45,731 nucleotides of DNA from Paludibacteraceae bacterium (GTDB lineage Bacteria; Bacteroidota; Bacteroidia; Bacteroidales; Paludibacteraceae): positions 1 to 45,731 of the forward strand of contig JAEDGZ010000016.1 in the NCBI GenBank assembly GCA_016297215.1. Reading direction: 5' to 3'. The notes below the pieces were generated by a model that was not told where the DNA came from, ran no database searches, and was given only the letters and a program-made list of their open reading frames with translations. A program made the translations under genes and the position numbers. Of the stretch, positions 25,127-33,092 are shown piece after piece (position 1 is the stretch's first letter; each line of letters begins with the position of its first letter).

Positions 25127-26500
25127 TTATATACTTTTAACTCCTATTGAGGATTGTTGGCCGTTTTTGCGCCAAACATCGCTCATTTTTTTTAGGCAAT
25201 CAATTACTTTTTGCAAGGTAAGGGGCTGTTGTTCACCCGTGGTCATGTTCTTGAGCATGACAGTTTGACTTTCCATCTCGTTGCCTCCCACGATAGCCAC
25301 CCATGGTATCTTTTTGGCATCGGCATAGCCCATCTGTTTCTTCATCTTGGCTGGCTCGGGATAGACCTCCACGCGGAGTCCCTCCTGCCGCAGTGCTGTC
25401 GCCCAACGGAGGGCATAGCGCAACTCAGCCTCGCCAAACGTGGCGAAGAGCAACTGCGTGCCGATGCCCAACTCGGCAGGGAAAAGGTTGAGTTCGGTCA
25501 ACACATCGTAGATACGGTCAGCACCGAAAGAGATACCTACGCCTGACACATTCGACATGCCGAAGATACCCGTCAGGTTGTCGTAGCGTCCACCGCCCGT
25601 GATAGAGCCTATTTGCGCGTCGAGGGCTTTCACCTCGAAGATAGCGCCGGTGTAGTAATTCAGTCCGCGGGCGAGGGTGAGGTCTAAGGCGAGTTCAAAG
25701 GTGGGAGTGGAGGGCTGCTCGTTGAGCGTACACAAGTCAAAGAGCGTGCGCAACTCATTGATACCCGCCATTCCTATCTCCGAGTCTTGGAGGATAGCCG
25801 CCAGTTGGTCGAGTTTCTCGGTATTGCTGCCGCTCAACTGCATGATAGGCTGTATCTTCTCCACCGCTTCGGGCGTGAGTCCGCGCTCCAGCAGTTCTTT
25901 GTTCACATTGTCCAAGCCGATTTTATCCAACTTGTCAATTGCTACAGTGATGTCAATCAGTTTGTCGGGCTGTCCGATGACCTCTGCTATACCGGCAAGG
26001 ATCTTGCGGTTGTTGATATGCAGGCGCACGCGGATGCCGAGACGGCGATAGACCTCTTGCACTATCTGTATGAGTTCCCATTCACAAGTGAGCGATTGGG
26101 TGCCAATCATGTCCACATCACACTGGTAGAACTCCCGATAACGTCCTTTCTGCGGTCGGTCTGCCCGCCATACAGGCTGAATCTGAAAACGCTTGAAGGG
26201 GAACTGTATCTCCTCGCGGTGTTGCACCACATAGCGTGCAAAGGGGACGGTCAGGTCATAGCGTAGTCCTTTTTCGGGTGGCGTGTTTGCTTTCTCGCCG
26301 GAGTTTTGAATACGGAAGAGCAGTTTGTCGCCTTCCTCGCCGTACTTGCCCATCAGCGTGGAGATGTTCTCCATCGCGGGGGTCTCTATCTGCTGAAAGC
26401 CATAGAGCGAGAAAACGGATTTGATGGTGCTGAAGATATAATTGCGCCGAGCCATCTCCACCGTGGAGAAATCGCGCGTACCTTTTGGAATAGAAGCCAT
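25127..26500 (-). CDS. hisS: Histidyl-tRNA synthetase
   Basis: This 457-residue class II synthetase shows motif 2 (KRFQIQPVWRADRPQKGRYREF, then YQCDVDMIG), the HisRS signature LARGLNYYTGAIFEVK, and motif 3 GVGISFGADRI. The C-terminal anticodon domain contains RVEVYPEPAKMKKQMGYADAKKIPWVAIVG. Length and motifs are normal. Upstream lies a block of heptamer repeats rather than a recognisable TAnnTTTG promoter, and kdtA precedes it on the same strand, so read-through from kdtA is likely. Confidence 0.96.
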   Translation of the reverse strand: MASIPKGTRDFSTVEMARRNYIFSTIKSVFSLYGFQQIETPAMENISTLMGKYGEEGDKLLFRIQNSGEKANTPPEKGLRYDLTVPFARYVVQHREEIQFPFKRFQIQPVWRADRPQKGRYREFYQCDVDMIGTQSLTCEWELIQIVQEVYRRLGIRVRLHINNRKILAGIAEVIGQPDKLIDITVAIDKLDKIGLDNVNKELLERGLTPEAVEKIQPIMQLSGSNTEKLDQLAAILQDSEIGMAGINELRTLFDLCTLNEQPSTPTFELALDLTLARGLNYYTGAIFEVKALDAQIGSITGGGRYDNLTGIFGMSNVSGVGISFGADRIYDVLTELNLFPAELGIGTQLLFATFGEAELRYALRWATALRQEGLRVEVYPEPAKMKKQMGYADAKKIPWVAIVGGNEMESQTVMLKNMTTGEQQPLTLQKVIDCLKKMSDVWRKNGQQSSIGVKSI

Positions 26501-26505
26501 AATTT

Positions 26506-26644
26506 GGATAAAGGATGAAGGATAAAAGATGAAAGACTAAATAGTTTTATTTTGGATAAAAGATGAAGGATAAAAGACAACTTTCTTTCGCTTTTGAGAT
26601 TTCAGAGTCGAGACTAATTAGTCTTTTATCCTTTATCTTTTAGC
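26506..26644. repeat. Heptamer arrays in direct and inverted orientation upstream of hisS
   Basis: Units GGATAAA, GGATGAA, GGATAAA, AGATGAA, AGACTAA (26506-26540) and a second series at 26554-26581 are followed by the reverse orientation, GTCTTTTATCC and TTTATCTTTTA (26621-26642), with the palindrome GACTAATTAGTC (26612-26623). The inverted copies could fold back on the direct ones. The gap holds nothing else recognisable. Confidence 0.85.
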
Positions 26645-26666
26645 GAGCAAAGCGAGCGGTCTTTAA

Positions 26667-27890
26667 TCATATAGAAAACAATTCGCTGTAGATTTTGTCG
26701 GTGGCGCCGAGTTCGGACTCTACGTATTGTCGTGCTTTTTGCCCGAGTTCATCGGCATGGGCAAAGGCGTTATCCAGCGCATGCTCCAACTGCTTGTAGT
26801 TGCAGATGGAGAATCCTGCGCCGGCAGCGATGAGGGCTTTCGCTTCGCGGAAATGCTGATACTTGGGTCCGAAGACTACCGGCATGCCATACACCGCCGC
26901 TTCGATGGTGTTGTGGATGCCGGCGCCAAAGCCTCCGCCGATATATGCCACCGCACCGTAGCGATACAACTTCGACAGCAGCCCCATCTTATCCACCACG
27001 ATGACGCGGGGAGCCGGGAGGGTTGAGGGTTGAGGGTTGAGGGTTATCTCACTCAATCGCATATAGCGCCCGTGGAAGAACTGGAAGATTTGGTGCAGGT
27101 GGCTATCGGTGATCTCGTGGGGAACGAGCAGCAGACGGATGTCGGGATGGGTGTCGATATAGCGCGCCAGCAGTTGCTCGTCCTGCTGCCATGTGCTGCC
27201 GGCGATAAGCAGGTGCTGCTTATCATCCATGGATACTCCTTCCGATAAATCGGAGGGGTGTGCTGCCAACTGATTGACGCGGTCAAAGCGCGTATCACCC
27301 GCCACGCTGCAACGGCTGATGCCATGCGCCTGCAAGAGCGCAAGCGAGGCTTGGTCTTGCACGTAGATATGCGTGAAGCAGTGGAGCAACTTGAGGTAAG
27401 GCTTGCCCCACGGTAGGAAGAACAACTGTTTGGGGCGGAAAATGGCGGAAATACTGAATGTAGACACTGCTTGTTTCTTCAATTCACGGAGATAAGCTGG
27501 CCAAAACTCGTATTTCACGAAGACGGCCTTTTTCGGTTGCAGGGTGCTGATGAAGAGGCGGGCATTGCGGCGCGTGGCGAAAGGCAAATAGAGCACCTTG
27601 TCCACTTTGTTGTAGTTTTTGCGCATTTCGTAGCCGGAGGGGGAGAAGAAGGTGAGCACAATCTTTTCGCAAGGGTGCTCCGCACGCAGACGCTCGATGA
27701 TAGGTCTTGCTTGCTCAAACTCGCCCACCGAGGCTGCGTGTACCCACACGCAACCGCGCCATTTATCTAACTTTTGTTGGGGGGAGTTCTTTAATATACG
27801 GACGGTTTCTCGCTGTCCTCGCACCAACAGTCGCGCCTTGCGATGACCAAAGAAAGCCGCTATATATAGCAAAAAGAAATAGAAATGCAT
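26667..27890 (-). CDS. kdtA: 3-deoxy-D-manno-octulosonic acid (Kdo) transferase
   Basis: This 407-residue GT30-type glycosyltransferase adds Kdo to lipid A precursors at the inner membrane. It shows the N-terminal membrane stretch (MHFYFFLLYIAAFF), the acceptor-side motif VWVHAASVGEFEQARPII with the catalytic Glu, KYEFWPAYLRELKK, and the donor-side motif AYIGGGFGAGIHNTIEAAVYG. Residues about 282-291 (LNPQPSTLP) come from an in-frame TGAGGGT heptamer array between the two Rossmann parts. It is expressed from a promoter interleaved with that of tsaD. Confidence 0.94.
   Translation of the reverse strand: MHFYFFLLYIAAFFGHRKARLLVRGQRETVRILKNSPQQKLDKWRGCVWVHAASVGEFEQARPIIERLRAEHPCEKIVLTFFSPSGYEMRKNYNKVDKVLYLPFATRRNARLFISTLQPKKAVFVKYEFWPAYLRELKKQAVSTFSISAIFRPKQLFFLPWGKPYLKLLHCFTHIYVQDQASLALLQAHGISRCSVAGDTRFDRVNQLAAHPSDLSEGVSMDDKQHLLIAGSTWQQDEQLLARYIDTHPDIRLLLVPHEITDSHLHQIFQFFHGRYMRLSEITLNPQPSTLPAPRVIVVDKMGLLSKLYRYGAVAYIGGGFGAGIHNTIEAAVYGMPVVFGPKYQHFREAKALIAAGAGFSICNYKQLEHALDNAFAHADELGQKARQYVESELGATDKIYSELFSI
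27017..27044. repeat. 7-nt array inside kdtA
   Basis: GGAGGGT followed by three exact TGAGGGT units; translated on the minus strand as Leu/Asn/Pro/Gln/Ser. Confidence 0.9.
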
Positions 27891-27912
27891 GTTGAAATCT
27901 TAAAATTCAGCG

Positions 27913-27944
27913 CAAAATTACAACTTTTTTTTCATATATCCAAA
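27913..27944 (-). promoter_or_regulatory. Promoter for kdtA
   Basis: Minus strand TTTG (27944-27941), 20 bases, TAATTTTG (27920-27913). Confidence 0.8.
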
Positions 27945-27952
27945 AAAAGCAG

Positions 27953-27960
27953 TAACTTTG
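27953..27960 (+). promoter_or_regulatory. -7 box of the tsaD promoter
   Basis: TAACTTTG. The -33 position (near 27929-27932) is a T-run rather than TTTG. The box lies 9 nt from the -33 box of the divergent kdtA promoter. Confidence 0.65.
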
Positions 27961-27971
27961 CCGCTGTTTTA

Positions 27972-28038
27972 CGTAGTTTTCACGTAGTTACCGTAGTTTA
28001 CGTAATTTTCGTATTTCACGAAAATAACGAAAATAACG
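27972..28038. repeat. 9-nt CG ladder in the tsaD leader
   Basis: The dinucleotide CG recurs at 27972, 27983, 27992, 28001, 28010, 28019, 28028 and 28037: one step of 11, then six of exactly 9. Units drift from CGTAGTTAC through CGTATTTCA to CGAAAATAA. Confidence 0.75.
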
Positions 28039-28045
28039 TTGGAAT

Positions 28046-29086
28046 ATGATTACCATTTTAGCCATAGAATCGAGTTGCGATGATACCTCCGCGGCGGTTA
28101 TCCGCGACGGGGTGTTGCTGAGCAATGTGATAGCGGGGCAGAAAGTGCATGAGGAGTTCGGCGGCGTGGTGCCGGAGTTGGCGAGCCGCGCGCATCAGCA
28201 GAATATCCTCCCCGTGGTAGATACTGCGCTCAAACGGGCGGGCATAGAGAAGAGCGATTTGTCTGCCATAGCATTCACGCGCGGTCCGGGGCTGCTTGGC
28301 AGCCTGCTGGTAGGCACTTCTTTTGCCAAAGGGCTCGCCCTCTCGCTGGGCATTCCCCTGATAGAGGTCAACCACCTGCAAGGGCACGTGCTGGCGCATT
28401 TCGTGCGCACGCCCGAATCGACGAACCCTGTGCCCGAGTTCCCCTTCCTCTGTTTGCTGGTGAGTGGAGGCAACAGCCAGATAGTGCTGGTGAAAGCCTA
28501 CAACGATATGCAGATCATCGGACAGACGATAGACGATGCGGCGGGGGAGGCGTTTGATAAATGCGCCAAGGTATTGGGATTGCCCTACCCGGGCGGACCG
28601 TGGATAGACCGCCTCGCCAAAGAGGGAAACTCCGAGGCTTTCCATTTTGCCAAACCGAACATTGCCGGCTACGACTACTCCTTCTCAGGCTTGAAGACTT
28701 CGTTTCTCTACACCCTGCGCGACATGCTCCGCGAGCATAACCTCACCACCGTGGATGCCCTCGCCGAGCAGGTGCCGCACCTGAAAGAGGACTTCTGCGC
28801 CGCCTTGCAGCAGACGGTGGTGGATATACTGATGCAGAAACTGAAGAAAGCGGCGCGCGACTTGAAGATAAACCAAGTGGCTGTGGCAGGCGGCGTGAGC
28901 GCGAACAGCGCGTTGCGGCAAGCCTTCATTGACTACGGAAAGCGCTATGGTTGGAAGGTGTTTATCCCGCCCTTCTCTTTCACCACCGACAATGCCGCCA
29001 TGGTCTGCCAAGCAGGCTATTTCAAGTATTTAGACGGCGATTTCTGCCCCATCGACTTAGTGCCCTATGCCAAAACGCGAATATAA
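28046..29086 (+). CDS. tsaD: tRNA N6-threonylcarbamoyladenosine synthase subunit TsaD
   Basis: TsaD transfers the threonylcarbamoyl group to A37 of ANN-reading tRNAs. The 346-residue protein has the ASKHA fold motifs AIESSCDDTSAAV at the start, the metal-binding HLQGH near residues 109-113, LLVSGGNSQIVLV, the YPGGPWID loop, SFSGLKTSFLY and VAGGVSANSALR. Length is normal. The last 20 nt overlap the start of the exosortase-like gene, so the two are probably translationally coupled. Confidence 0.96.
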   Translation: MITILAIESSCDDTSAAVIRDGVLLSNVIAGQKVHEEFGGVVPELASRAHQQNILPVVDTALKRAGIEKSDLSAIAFTRGPGLLGSLLVGTSFAKGLALSLGIPLIEVNHLQGHVLAHFVRTPESTNPVPEFPFLCLLVSGGNSQIVLVKAYNDMQIIGQTIDDAAGEAFDKCAKVLGLPYPGGPWIDRLAKEGNSEAFHFAKPNIAGYDYSFSGLKTSFLYTLRDMLREHNLTTVDALAEQVPHLKEDFCAALQQTVVDILMQKLKKAARDLKINQVAVAGGVSANSALRQAFIDYGKRYGWKVFIPPFSFTTDNAAMVCQAGYFKYLDGDFCPIDLVPYAKTRI

Positions 29087-29627
29087 GGACATACTTATCT
29101 TCGTGGTAACATTGCTCGTCGCCAACTATGCATGGAAATGGTCGGTTACGGGCGATGAGGGAGATACGTTGGTCTTGCTGTGGCGACATTGGGACATCTC
29201 CGCGCCGTTTGAGGTAATGGCGAAGCATATCGCGGCGATGGTATATGCCGTGGTTTCGCTTTTCCGCGACACGGCGTATATGCCCGACGACCATGTCATC
29301 CGTTTTGCTACGGGCAATGCGGTGAGCATTGTGTGGAGTTGCACGGCGCTGAAGCAGTCATTCATCTGGCTTTGCCTACTGCTGACCACGCCGGGCGGAT
29401 GGCGGCATAAGACGTGGTTCATTCCTTTCGGCTGGCTCTGCATCTACCTCTTCAATATCGCACGCATAGCCGCCATCGCGCTGTTCATAGAGTTTCATCC
29501 TACGTGGTTTACTTTTCTTCACGAGTACTTATTCAAGTACTTGTTCTACATCATGCTCTTCGCGCTGTGGGTGTGGTTTACGGAGAAGATACGAAATGAT
29601 AGGCAAACAAAAACCTGTGAGCCGTAA
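29067..29627 (+). CDS. Exosortase/archaeosortase-family membrane protease
   Basis: The 186-residue protein has about five predicted membrane helices (near 8-26, 49-66, 85-107, 117-140, 153-171). The exosortase catalytic triad is in order: Cys92 in WSCTALKQ, Arg133 in NIARIAAI, His152 in FLHEYLFKY. Exosortases cleave and transfer C-terminally tagged surface proteins, often glycosylated or linked to exopolysaccharide, so the capsule export block 8 kb away is of interest. It is small for the family and overlaps tsaD by 20 nt. No PEP-CTERM-like target is visible in the window. Confidence 0.85.
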   Translation: MPKREYKDILIFVVTLLVANYAWKWSVTGDEGDTLVLLWRHWDISAPFEVMAKHIAAMVYAVVSLFRDTAYMPDDHVIRFATGNAVSIVWSCTALKQSFIWLCLLLTTPGGWRHKTWFIPFGWLCIYLFNIARIAAIALFIEFHPTWFTFLHEYLFKYLFYIMLFALWVWFTEKIRNDRQTKTCEP

Positions 29628-29652
29628 ACACGAAAACGATAAGCAGATAAGA

Positions 29653-29685
29653 GTTAGTGATTAGTTAGTGATTAGTTAGTGATTG
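29653..29685. repeat. 11-nt array, three units
   Basis: GTTAGTGATTA, GTTAGTGATTA, GTTAGTGATTG; the reverse complement of the array at 1-51. The gap 29628-29914 also holds a degenerate REP-like copy near 29765-29798 and a terminator, but no gene. Confidence 0.9.
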
Positions 29686-29764
29686 ACGAGTCTATCAGCC
29701 GTCAATCTCGGAAGAAATACGGCAACGACACGGCAACGAACCGAACCAAGAAGCAGACAGGTTG

Positions 29765-29798
29765 CAGGGTGCGTAGGCATCCCCGCTCGCTAAAATTA
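29765..29798. repeat. Degenerate REP-like element
   Basis: AGGGTGCGTAGGCATCCCCG followed by CTCGCTAAAATTAAG aligns with the 379-420 copy, but several changes break the stem. A further fragment with CGTCTCGCCTGCGGG lies at 29818-29832. Confidence 0.6.
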
Positions 29799-29852
29799 AG
29801 CCACCATGTATGCAAACGTCTCGCCTGCGGGGTCTTATTAGCTATTCACAAA

Positions 29853-29889
29853 CAAAAAAAGACTGCCTAACTCCATGTGTTAGACAGTC
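29853..29889 (-). terminator. Intrinsic terminator of the adenosyltransferase operon
   Basis: On the minus strand GACTGTCTAAC pairs with GTTAGGCAGTC (29889-29879 and 29871-29861; one mismatch) and is followed by a run of T (29860-29853). It lies 26 nt after the stop codon. Confidence 0.85.
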
Positions 29890-29914
29890 TCGTAAAGTGC
29901 TTATTATGAATGAA

Positions 29915-30493
29915 TTATATTTCTCGCGAAGCAATCCACGCCTCATCTGCTACGCCTGATAAATGTCCCATATAGCGCGCGAGTACAAAGAAATAGTCGC
30001 TCAGGCGATTGATAAATTGCAGCAACTCTTCCTCTTGGATGGTTGCTGTTTGTGTGTCTATTAGTTCTACAACCAGTCTTTCCAAACGTCTTGTCACGGT
30101 TCGGCAAAGGTGCGCCGTACAAATAGTCTCGTTGCCGGCGGGAAGGATAAAACTGCGCAACGGAGGCAGGGCGGCTTGCATACCATCTATCCATCTTTCT
30201 ATTTGAGCTACATCCTTGGCGGTTATCCATTCGCCTTTTGCCAAACTCAACGCAGAGCCTACATTGAATAGTCGATTCTGGATCCAGCACAGCATATCAG
30301 CCATTGTCGCATCAACAATGCAGGTCTGTTGCAAACAATCAAACAACTGGCATCGCGCACGCAGCATACCAACCCAAGCATTGAGTTCGTCTGCCGTCCC
30401 GTACGTCTGTAGCCTGACAGATGCCTTAGATACGCGCTGCATATTGGCTAATGAGGTCTCACCTCGGTCGCCGGTCTTGGTGTAGATAGACAT
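29915..30493 (-). CDS. Cob(I)alamin adenosyltransferase, PduO type
   Basis: This 192-residue enzyme transfers the adenosyl group of ATP to cob(I)alamin to make coenzyme B12. Family motifs are TKTGDRGETSLANMQRVSK at the N-terminus, GTADELNAWVGMLRA near residues 32-46, and INRLSDYFFVLARYMGH near the C-terminus. No other cobalamin gene lies nearby, so it probably serves salvaged corrinoids. It is co-directional with the methyltransferase upstream, 28-34 nt away. Confidence 0.93.
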   Translation of the reverse strand: MSIYTKTGDRGETSLANMQRVSKASVRLQTYGTADELNAWVGMLRARCQLFDCLQQTCIVDATMADMLCWIQNRLFNVGSALSLAKGEWITAKDVAQIERWIDGMQAALPPLRSFILPAGNETICTAHLCRTVTRRLERLVVELIDTQTATIQEEELLQFINRLSDYFFVLARYMGHLSGVADEAWIASREI

Positions 30494-30520
30494 AAGGAAT
30501 TGTAATTAGTTATATGATGT

Positions 30521-31327
30521 TTAGATGCTTAGTCGATAATGCCGTTTCAGGTAATGGGGATCGAAGAACAGCGCCCCCGTCCGATAGAAATCCATGGTAC
30601 TACTCACCTGCGGCAATTGCTTCAGGGTTTCCCATGCCTGCTGCATATCCAAAGAATGATGGATATCATCCACAAAGATAACCGTCTTCTCATGGATATG
30701 CGGCAACAGAGCCTGCACATATCGCATTGTGGCTGACTGTGTATGGTTCGCATCTATGAAAGCAAAATCCACTTGAGCCGGCAAATGTCCTGAAAGGGTC
30801 TCGTCTATATCGCCTTCCACAAGCCGAATGTTGTCTATTCCCAGTCCTTGCCATACTGATTGTGCGTATTCCCCGATGGCGTGGCTACCCTCGAAGGTCG
30901 TTACTTTGTTTCGGCGATTGGCTAACGCTAAATAAGCAGTGGTTACACCGAGTGATGTGCCTAACTCCACTATCTCTAAGGGCTCTTTGGCATTGCGGGA
31001 GAGGAAGACTATCCAGCGAAAGAAAAGTTGGGCTATCTTGGTGCACTCAAGACTGCCTTTTGCTATATCGCACACGCGCCTATCAGGGCTGTTAGATTTT
31101 CCCGTACCATAATCTTGCACATGCAGTACGGTAGAGTCTTGCAGTAGTCTTCCGCGACTACGCTCTATGTCGCTCCATACATAGTATCCGTTCTCATCGC
31201 AGGTAATCATCCGTACCAACGTAAAGAGGTAGGGGGAATGAATACCCTCCCCGCGGCTATTGTAAGCAAGCAAACCATGCTTTACATACCCCCGCAAACG
31301 AAACAAAATAGATGATATATCGTACAT
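30521..31327 (-). CDS. Class I SAM-dependent methyltransferase
   Basis: From the ATG at 31327 the product has 268 residues; an upstream TTG at 31339 would add four but lies too close to the predicted transcription start. The Rossmann motif I is EIVELGTSLGVTTAYLAL, motif II ends in FEGS, and VDFAFIDANHT followed by VIFVDDIHHS resembles the O-methyltransferase-like Methyltransf_24 group. The substrate is unknown. It is the first gene of the operon with the adenosyltransferase. Confidence 0.85.
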   Translation of the reverse strand: MYDISSILFRLRGYVKHGLLAYNSRGEGIHSPYLFTLVRMITCDENGYYVWSDIERSRGRLLQDSTVLHVQDYGTGKSNSPDRRVCDIAKGSLECTKIAQLFFRWIVFLSRNAKEPLEIVELGTSLGVTTAYLALANRRNKVTTFEGSHAIGEYAQSVWQGLGIDNIRLVEGDIDETLSGHLPAQVDFAFIDANHTQSATMRYVQALLPHIHEKTVIFVDDIHHSLDMQQAWETLKQLPQVSSTMDFYRTGALFFDPHYLKRHYRLSI

Positions 31328-31357
31328 AGACGTACACAATGGTTACTGTTTTGCCCG

Positions 31358-31389
31358 CAAAGATACTGCTTTTTATCCAACTACGCAAA
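31358..31389 (-). promoter_or_regulatory. Promoter for the methyltransferase/adenosyltransferase operon
   Basis: Minus strand TTTG (31389-31386), 20 bases, TATCTTTG (31365-31358). The predicted start near 31352 fits the ATG at 31327. Confidence 0.82.
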
Positions 31390-31817
31390 TTTTTTAGCAC
31401 CAAAAGCATCTACCGACATTTTTGCACTATCGTAACACAATCAAGATACCCCCATTTTGCAAACTCTACTTTGCAAAATAAAGAAAAAATCATAAGAATT
31501 ATGCAAAAAGTAGTTCTTTGTATTGCATAGTTCATAAAAAAGCAGTACTTTTACCGCAGATTTCCAAATGCACATCGGAAGCGCAGGCATCCTGTCCGGG
31601 TGCGCAGGCGTCCCCGCCTGCTAAACGCGCTCCCAACTTTGTTTGATGGACAGAGTGTTGAGTGTGTCCGGGTGCGCAGGTGTCTTGTCCGGGTGCGCAG
31701 GCGTCTCCGCCTGCTGAAGAACAAGTTACGTCCAAACTAATCGGGCAAAAAGGAAGGAACCCGATGGGATCAATCTAATACACTAATTATAAACCATTTA
31801 ACAACCCCAAAACAATC
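31390..31817. other. Gene-free interval with REP-like cluster
   Basis: After the methyltransferase promoter comes AT-rich sequence, a weak promoter-like TACTTTTACC near 31540-31560 for the PepSY-like gene, then three or four REP-like elements (31579-31718). The open frames crossing this region consist of translated repeat (Cys-Ala-Pro-Gly type) and are not considered genes. Confidence 0.6.
31579..31718. repeat. Cluster of REP-like elements
   Basis: A half copy (31579-31592), a full copy (31593-31625, stem GCAGGCG/CGCCTGC, loop TCCC), a half copy (31665-31685) and a full copy (31686-31718, loop TCTC.). All share TGTCCGGGTGC before the stem and run in the same direction. Confidence 0.85.
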
Positions 31818-32252
31818 ATGAAAAAAGTAATGTTTCTTTTCGCAAGCCTTCTCCTTACGATGAATGCTTGTTCGAGCAAGCCCCAAGTGGCTACGTTCAA
31901 TGAACTTCCTGCGCCCGCGCAACAGTTTATCACCACCTATTTTGCGCAATCCGACATCGCGTGGATTCAATGGGAGCGCGACGGCGTGAGCAAGGAGTAT
32001 GAGGTCAGACTCAACAACGGCACGTGGATAGAGTTCTATAGCGACGGCGCCTTGGAGAAAATCGACTGCAAAACCAATGCCGTACCTGCAGGCATCGTGC
32101 CCGAGACGGTGGTGAACTATGTGAACACCAACTTCCCGCAGGTTGTCATCGTGAAGTACCAAATCGACCGCCGCGACCAAGAGGTAGAACTCAGCACAGG
32201 CTTAGAACTCGTCTTCGACCTCAACGGCAACTTCCTGCACATTGACGACTAA
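31818..32252 (+). CDS. PepSY-like (DUF2874-type) lipoprotein
   Basis: The 144-residue product has a lipoprotein signal (MKKVMFLFASLLLTMNAC) and one or two PepSY-like units: LPAPAQQFITTYFAQSDIAWIQWERDG, then EYEVRLNNGTWIEFYSDGALEKIDCK, and a second PETVVNYVNTNFPQVVIVKYQID with TGLELVFDLNGNFLHIDD. These fit the small periplasmic proteins of the DUF2874 family common in Bacteroidales, whose function is unknown. The ABC operon starts about 100 nt downstream. Confidence 0.88.
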   Translation: MKKVMFLFASLLLTMNACSSKPQVATFNELPAPAQQFITTYFAQSDIAWIQWERDGVSKEYEVRLNNGTWIEFYSDGALEKIDCKTNAVPAGIVPETVVNYVNTNFPQVVIVKYQIDRRDQEVELSTGLELVFDLNGNFLHIDD

Positions 32253-32253
32253 G

Positions 32254-32339
32254 AATAATTATGAATTATGAATTAAGAATTATGAGACCCATGCTCTGAA
32301 ACTCAATTCCAATGCACTCATAATTCATAATTCATAATT
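32254..32339. repeat. Repeat element left of the ABC ATPase gene
   Basis: AATTATG-type heptamers lead to a 50-nt core (32290-32339) that differs by one base from 33037-33086. The arms AATTAAGAATTATGAG (32271-32286) and CTCATAATTCATAATT (32317-32332) form a stem with one mismatch. Confidence 0.92.
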
Positions 32340-32349
32340 TGAATCGACT

Positions 32350-33015
32350 ATGCTTCATCTCGAAAACATCCACAAGACCTACAACCTCGGCACGCCCAAC
32401 GCGCTGCATGTGTTGAAAGGGATTGACCTCGACATCGAGGATGGCGAGTTTGTCTCCATCATGGGCGCGTCGGGCTCCGGCAAGTCCACTCTGTTGAACA
32501 TACTCGGCATCCTCGACAACTACGACGAAGGCAACTACTACCTCGCTGGCAGGCTCATCAAAGACCTCAACGAGACCCAAGGTGCGCGCCTGCGCAACGA
32601 GTTAATCGGCTTCGTCTTCCAGAGTTTCAACCTCCTGAACTTCAAGAACGCGCTCGAGAATGTCGCCCTGCCGCTCTACTACAAGGGCGTACCCCGCAAG
32701 CAGCGTTACATGCTCGCTATGGAGCAACTCGAGCGCATGGGCTTGAAAGACTGGGCGTACCACCTGCCTAACGAGATGTCCGGTGGACAGAAGCAGCGTG
32801 TAGCCATCGCCCGCGCCATCGTCGCGCAGCCGAAGATACTGCTTGCCGACGAGCCTACCGGCGCGCTCGATAGCAAGACCACCGTGGAGGTCATGGATGT
32901 TTTCCGACAACTCAACGCCGGGGGTATCACCACCATCATTGTTACCCACGAGCAATCCGTAGCCGACACCACCCAACGAATCATCCGTATCAAAGACGGC
33001 AATATACTGAATTAA
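32350..33015 (+). CDS. ABC exporter ATP-binding protein (LolD/MacB type)
   Basis: The 221-residue ATPase has Walker A GASGSGKST near 38-46, Q-loop FVFQSFNLL, the signature MSGGQKQR (Met for the usual Leu) near 142-149, Walker B ILLADEPTGALD near 163-174, and the H-loop IVTHEQ. Type VII ABC systems of this kind drive lipoprotein release, drug or peptide efflux by mechanotransmission rather than through the membrane domain. It forms an operon with two permeases, an adaptor and an outer-membrane factor. The gene is bracketed by two copies of a 50-nt element. Confidence 0.95.
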   Translation: MLHLENIHKTYNLGTPNALHVLKGIDLDIEDGEFVSIMGASGSGKSTLLNILGILDNYDEGNYYLAGRLIKDLNETQGARLRNELIGFVFQSFNLLNFKNALENVALPLYYKGVPRKQRYMLAMEQLERMGLKDWAYHLPNEMSGGQKQRVAIARAIVAQPKILLADEPTGALDSKTTVEVMDVFRQLNAGGITTIIVTHEQSVADTTQRIIRIKDGNILN

Positions 33016-33086
33016 GAATTATGAATTATGAGCGCTCATGCTCTGAAACTCAATTCCGATGCACTCATAATTCATAATTCATAATT
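33010..33086. repeat. Repeat element right of the ABC ATPase gene
   Basis: It begins at the end of the ATPase gene and includes its stop codon. The arms AATTATGAATTATGAG (33017-33032) and CTCATAATTCATAATT (33064-33079) pair perfectly over 16 bp; core 33037-33086. Confidence 0.92.
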
Positions 33087-33092
33087 AAAACG

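Noticed and set aside
31532..31735. Small minus-strand frame coding Cys-Ala-Pro-Gly repeats
   Set aside because: It is entirely the translation of the REP-like cluster and has no start context.
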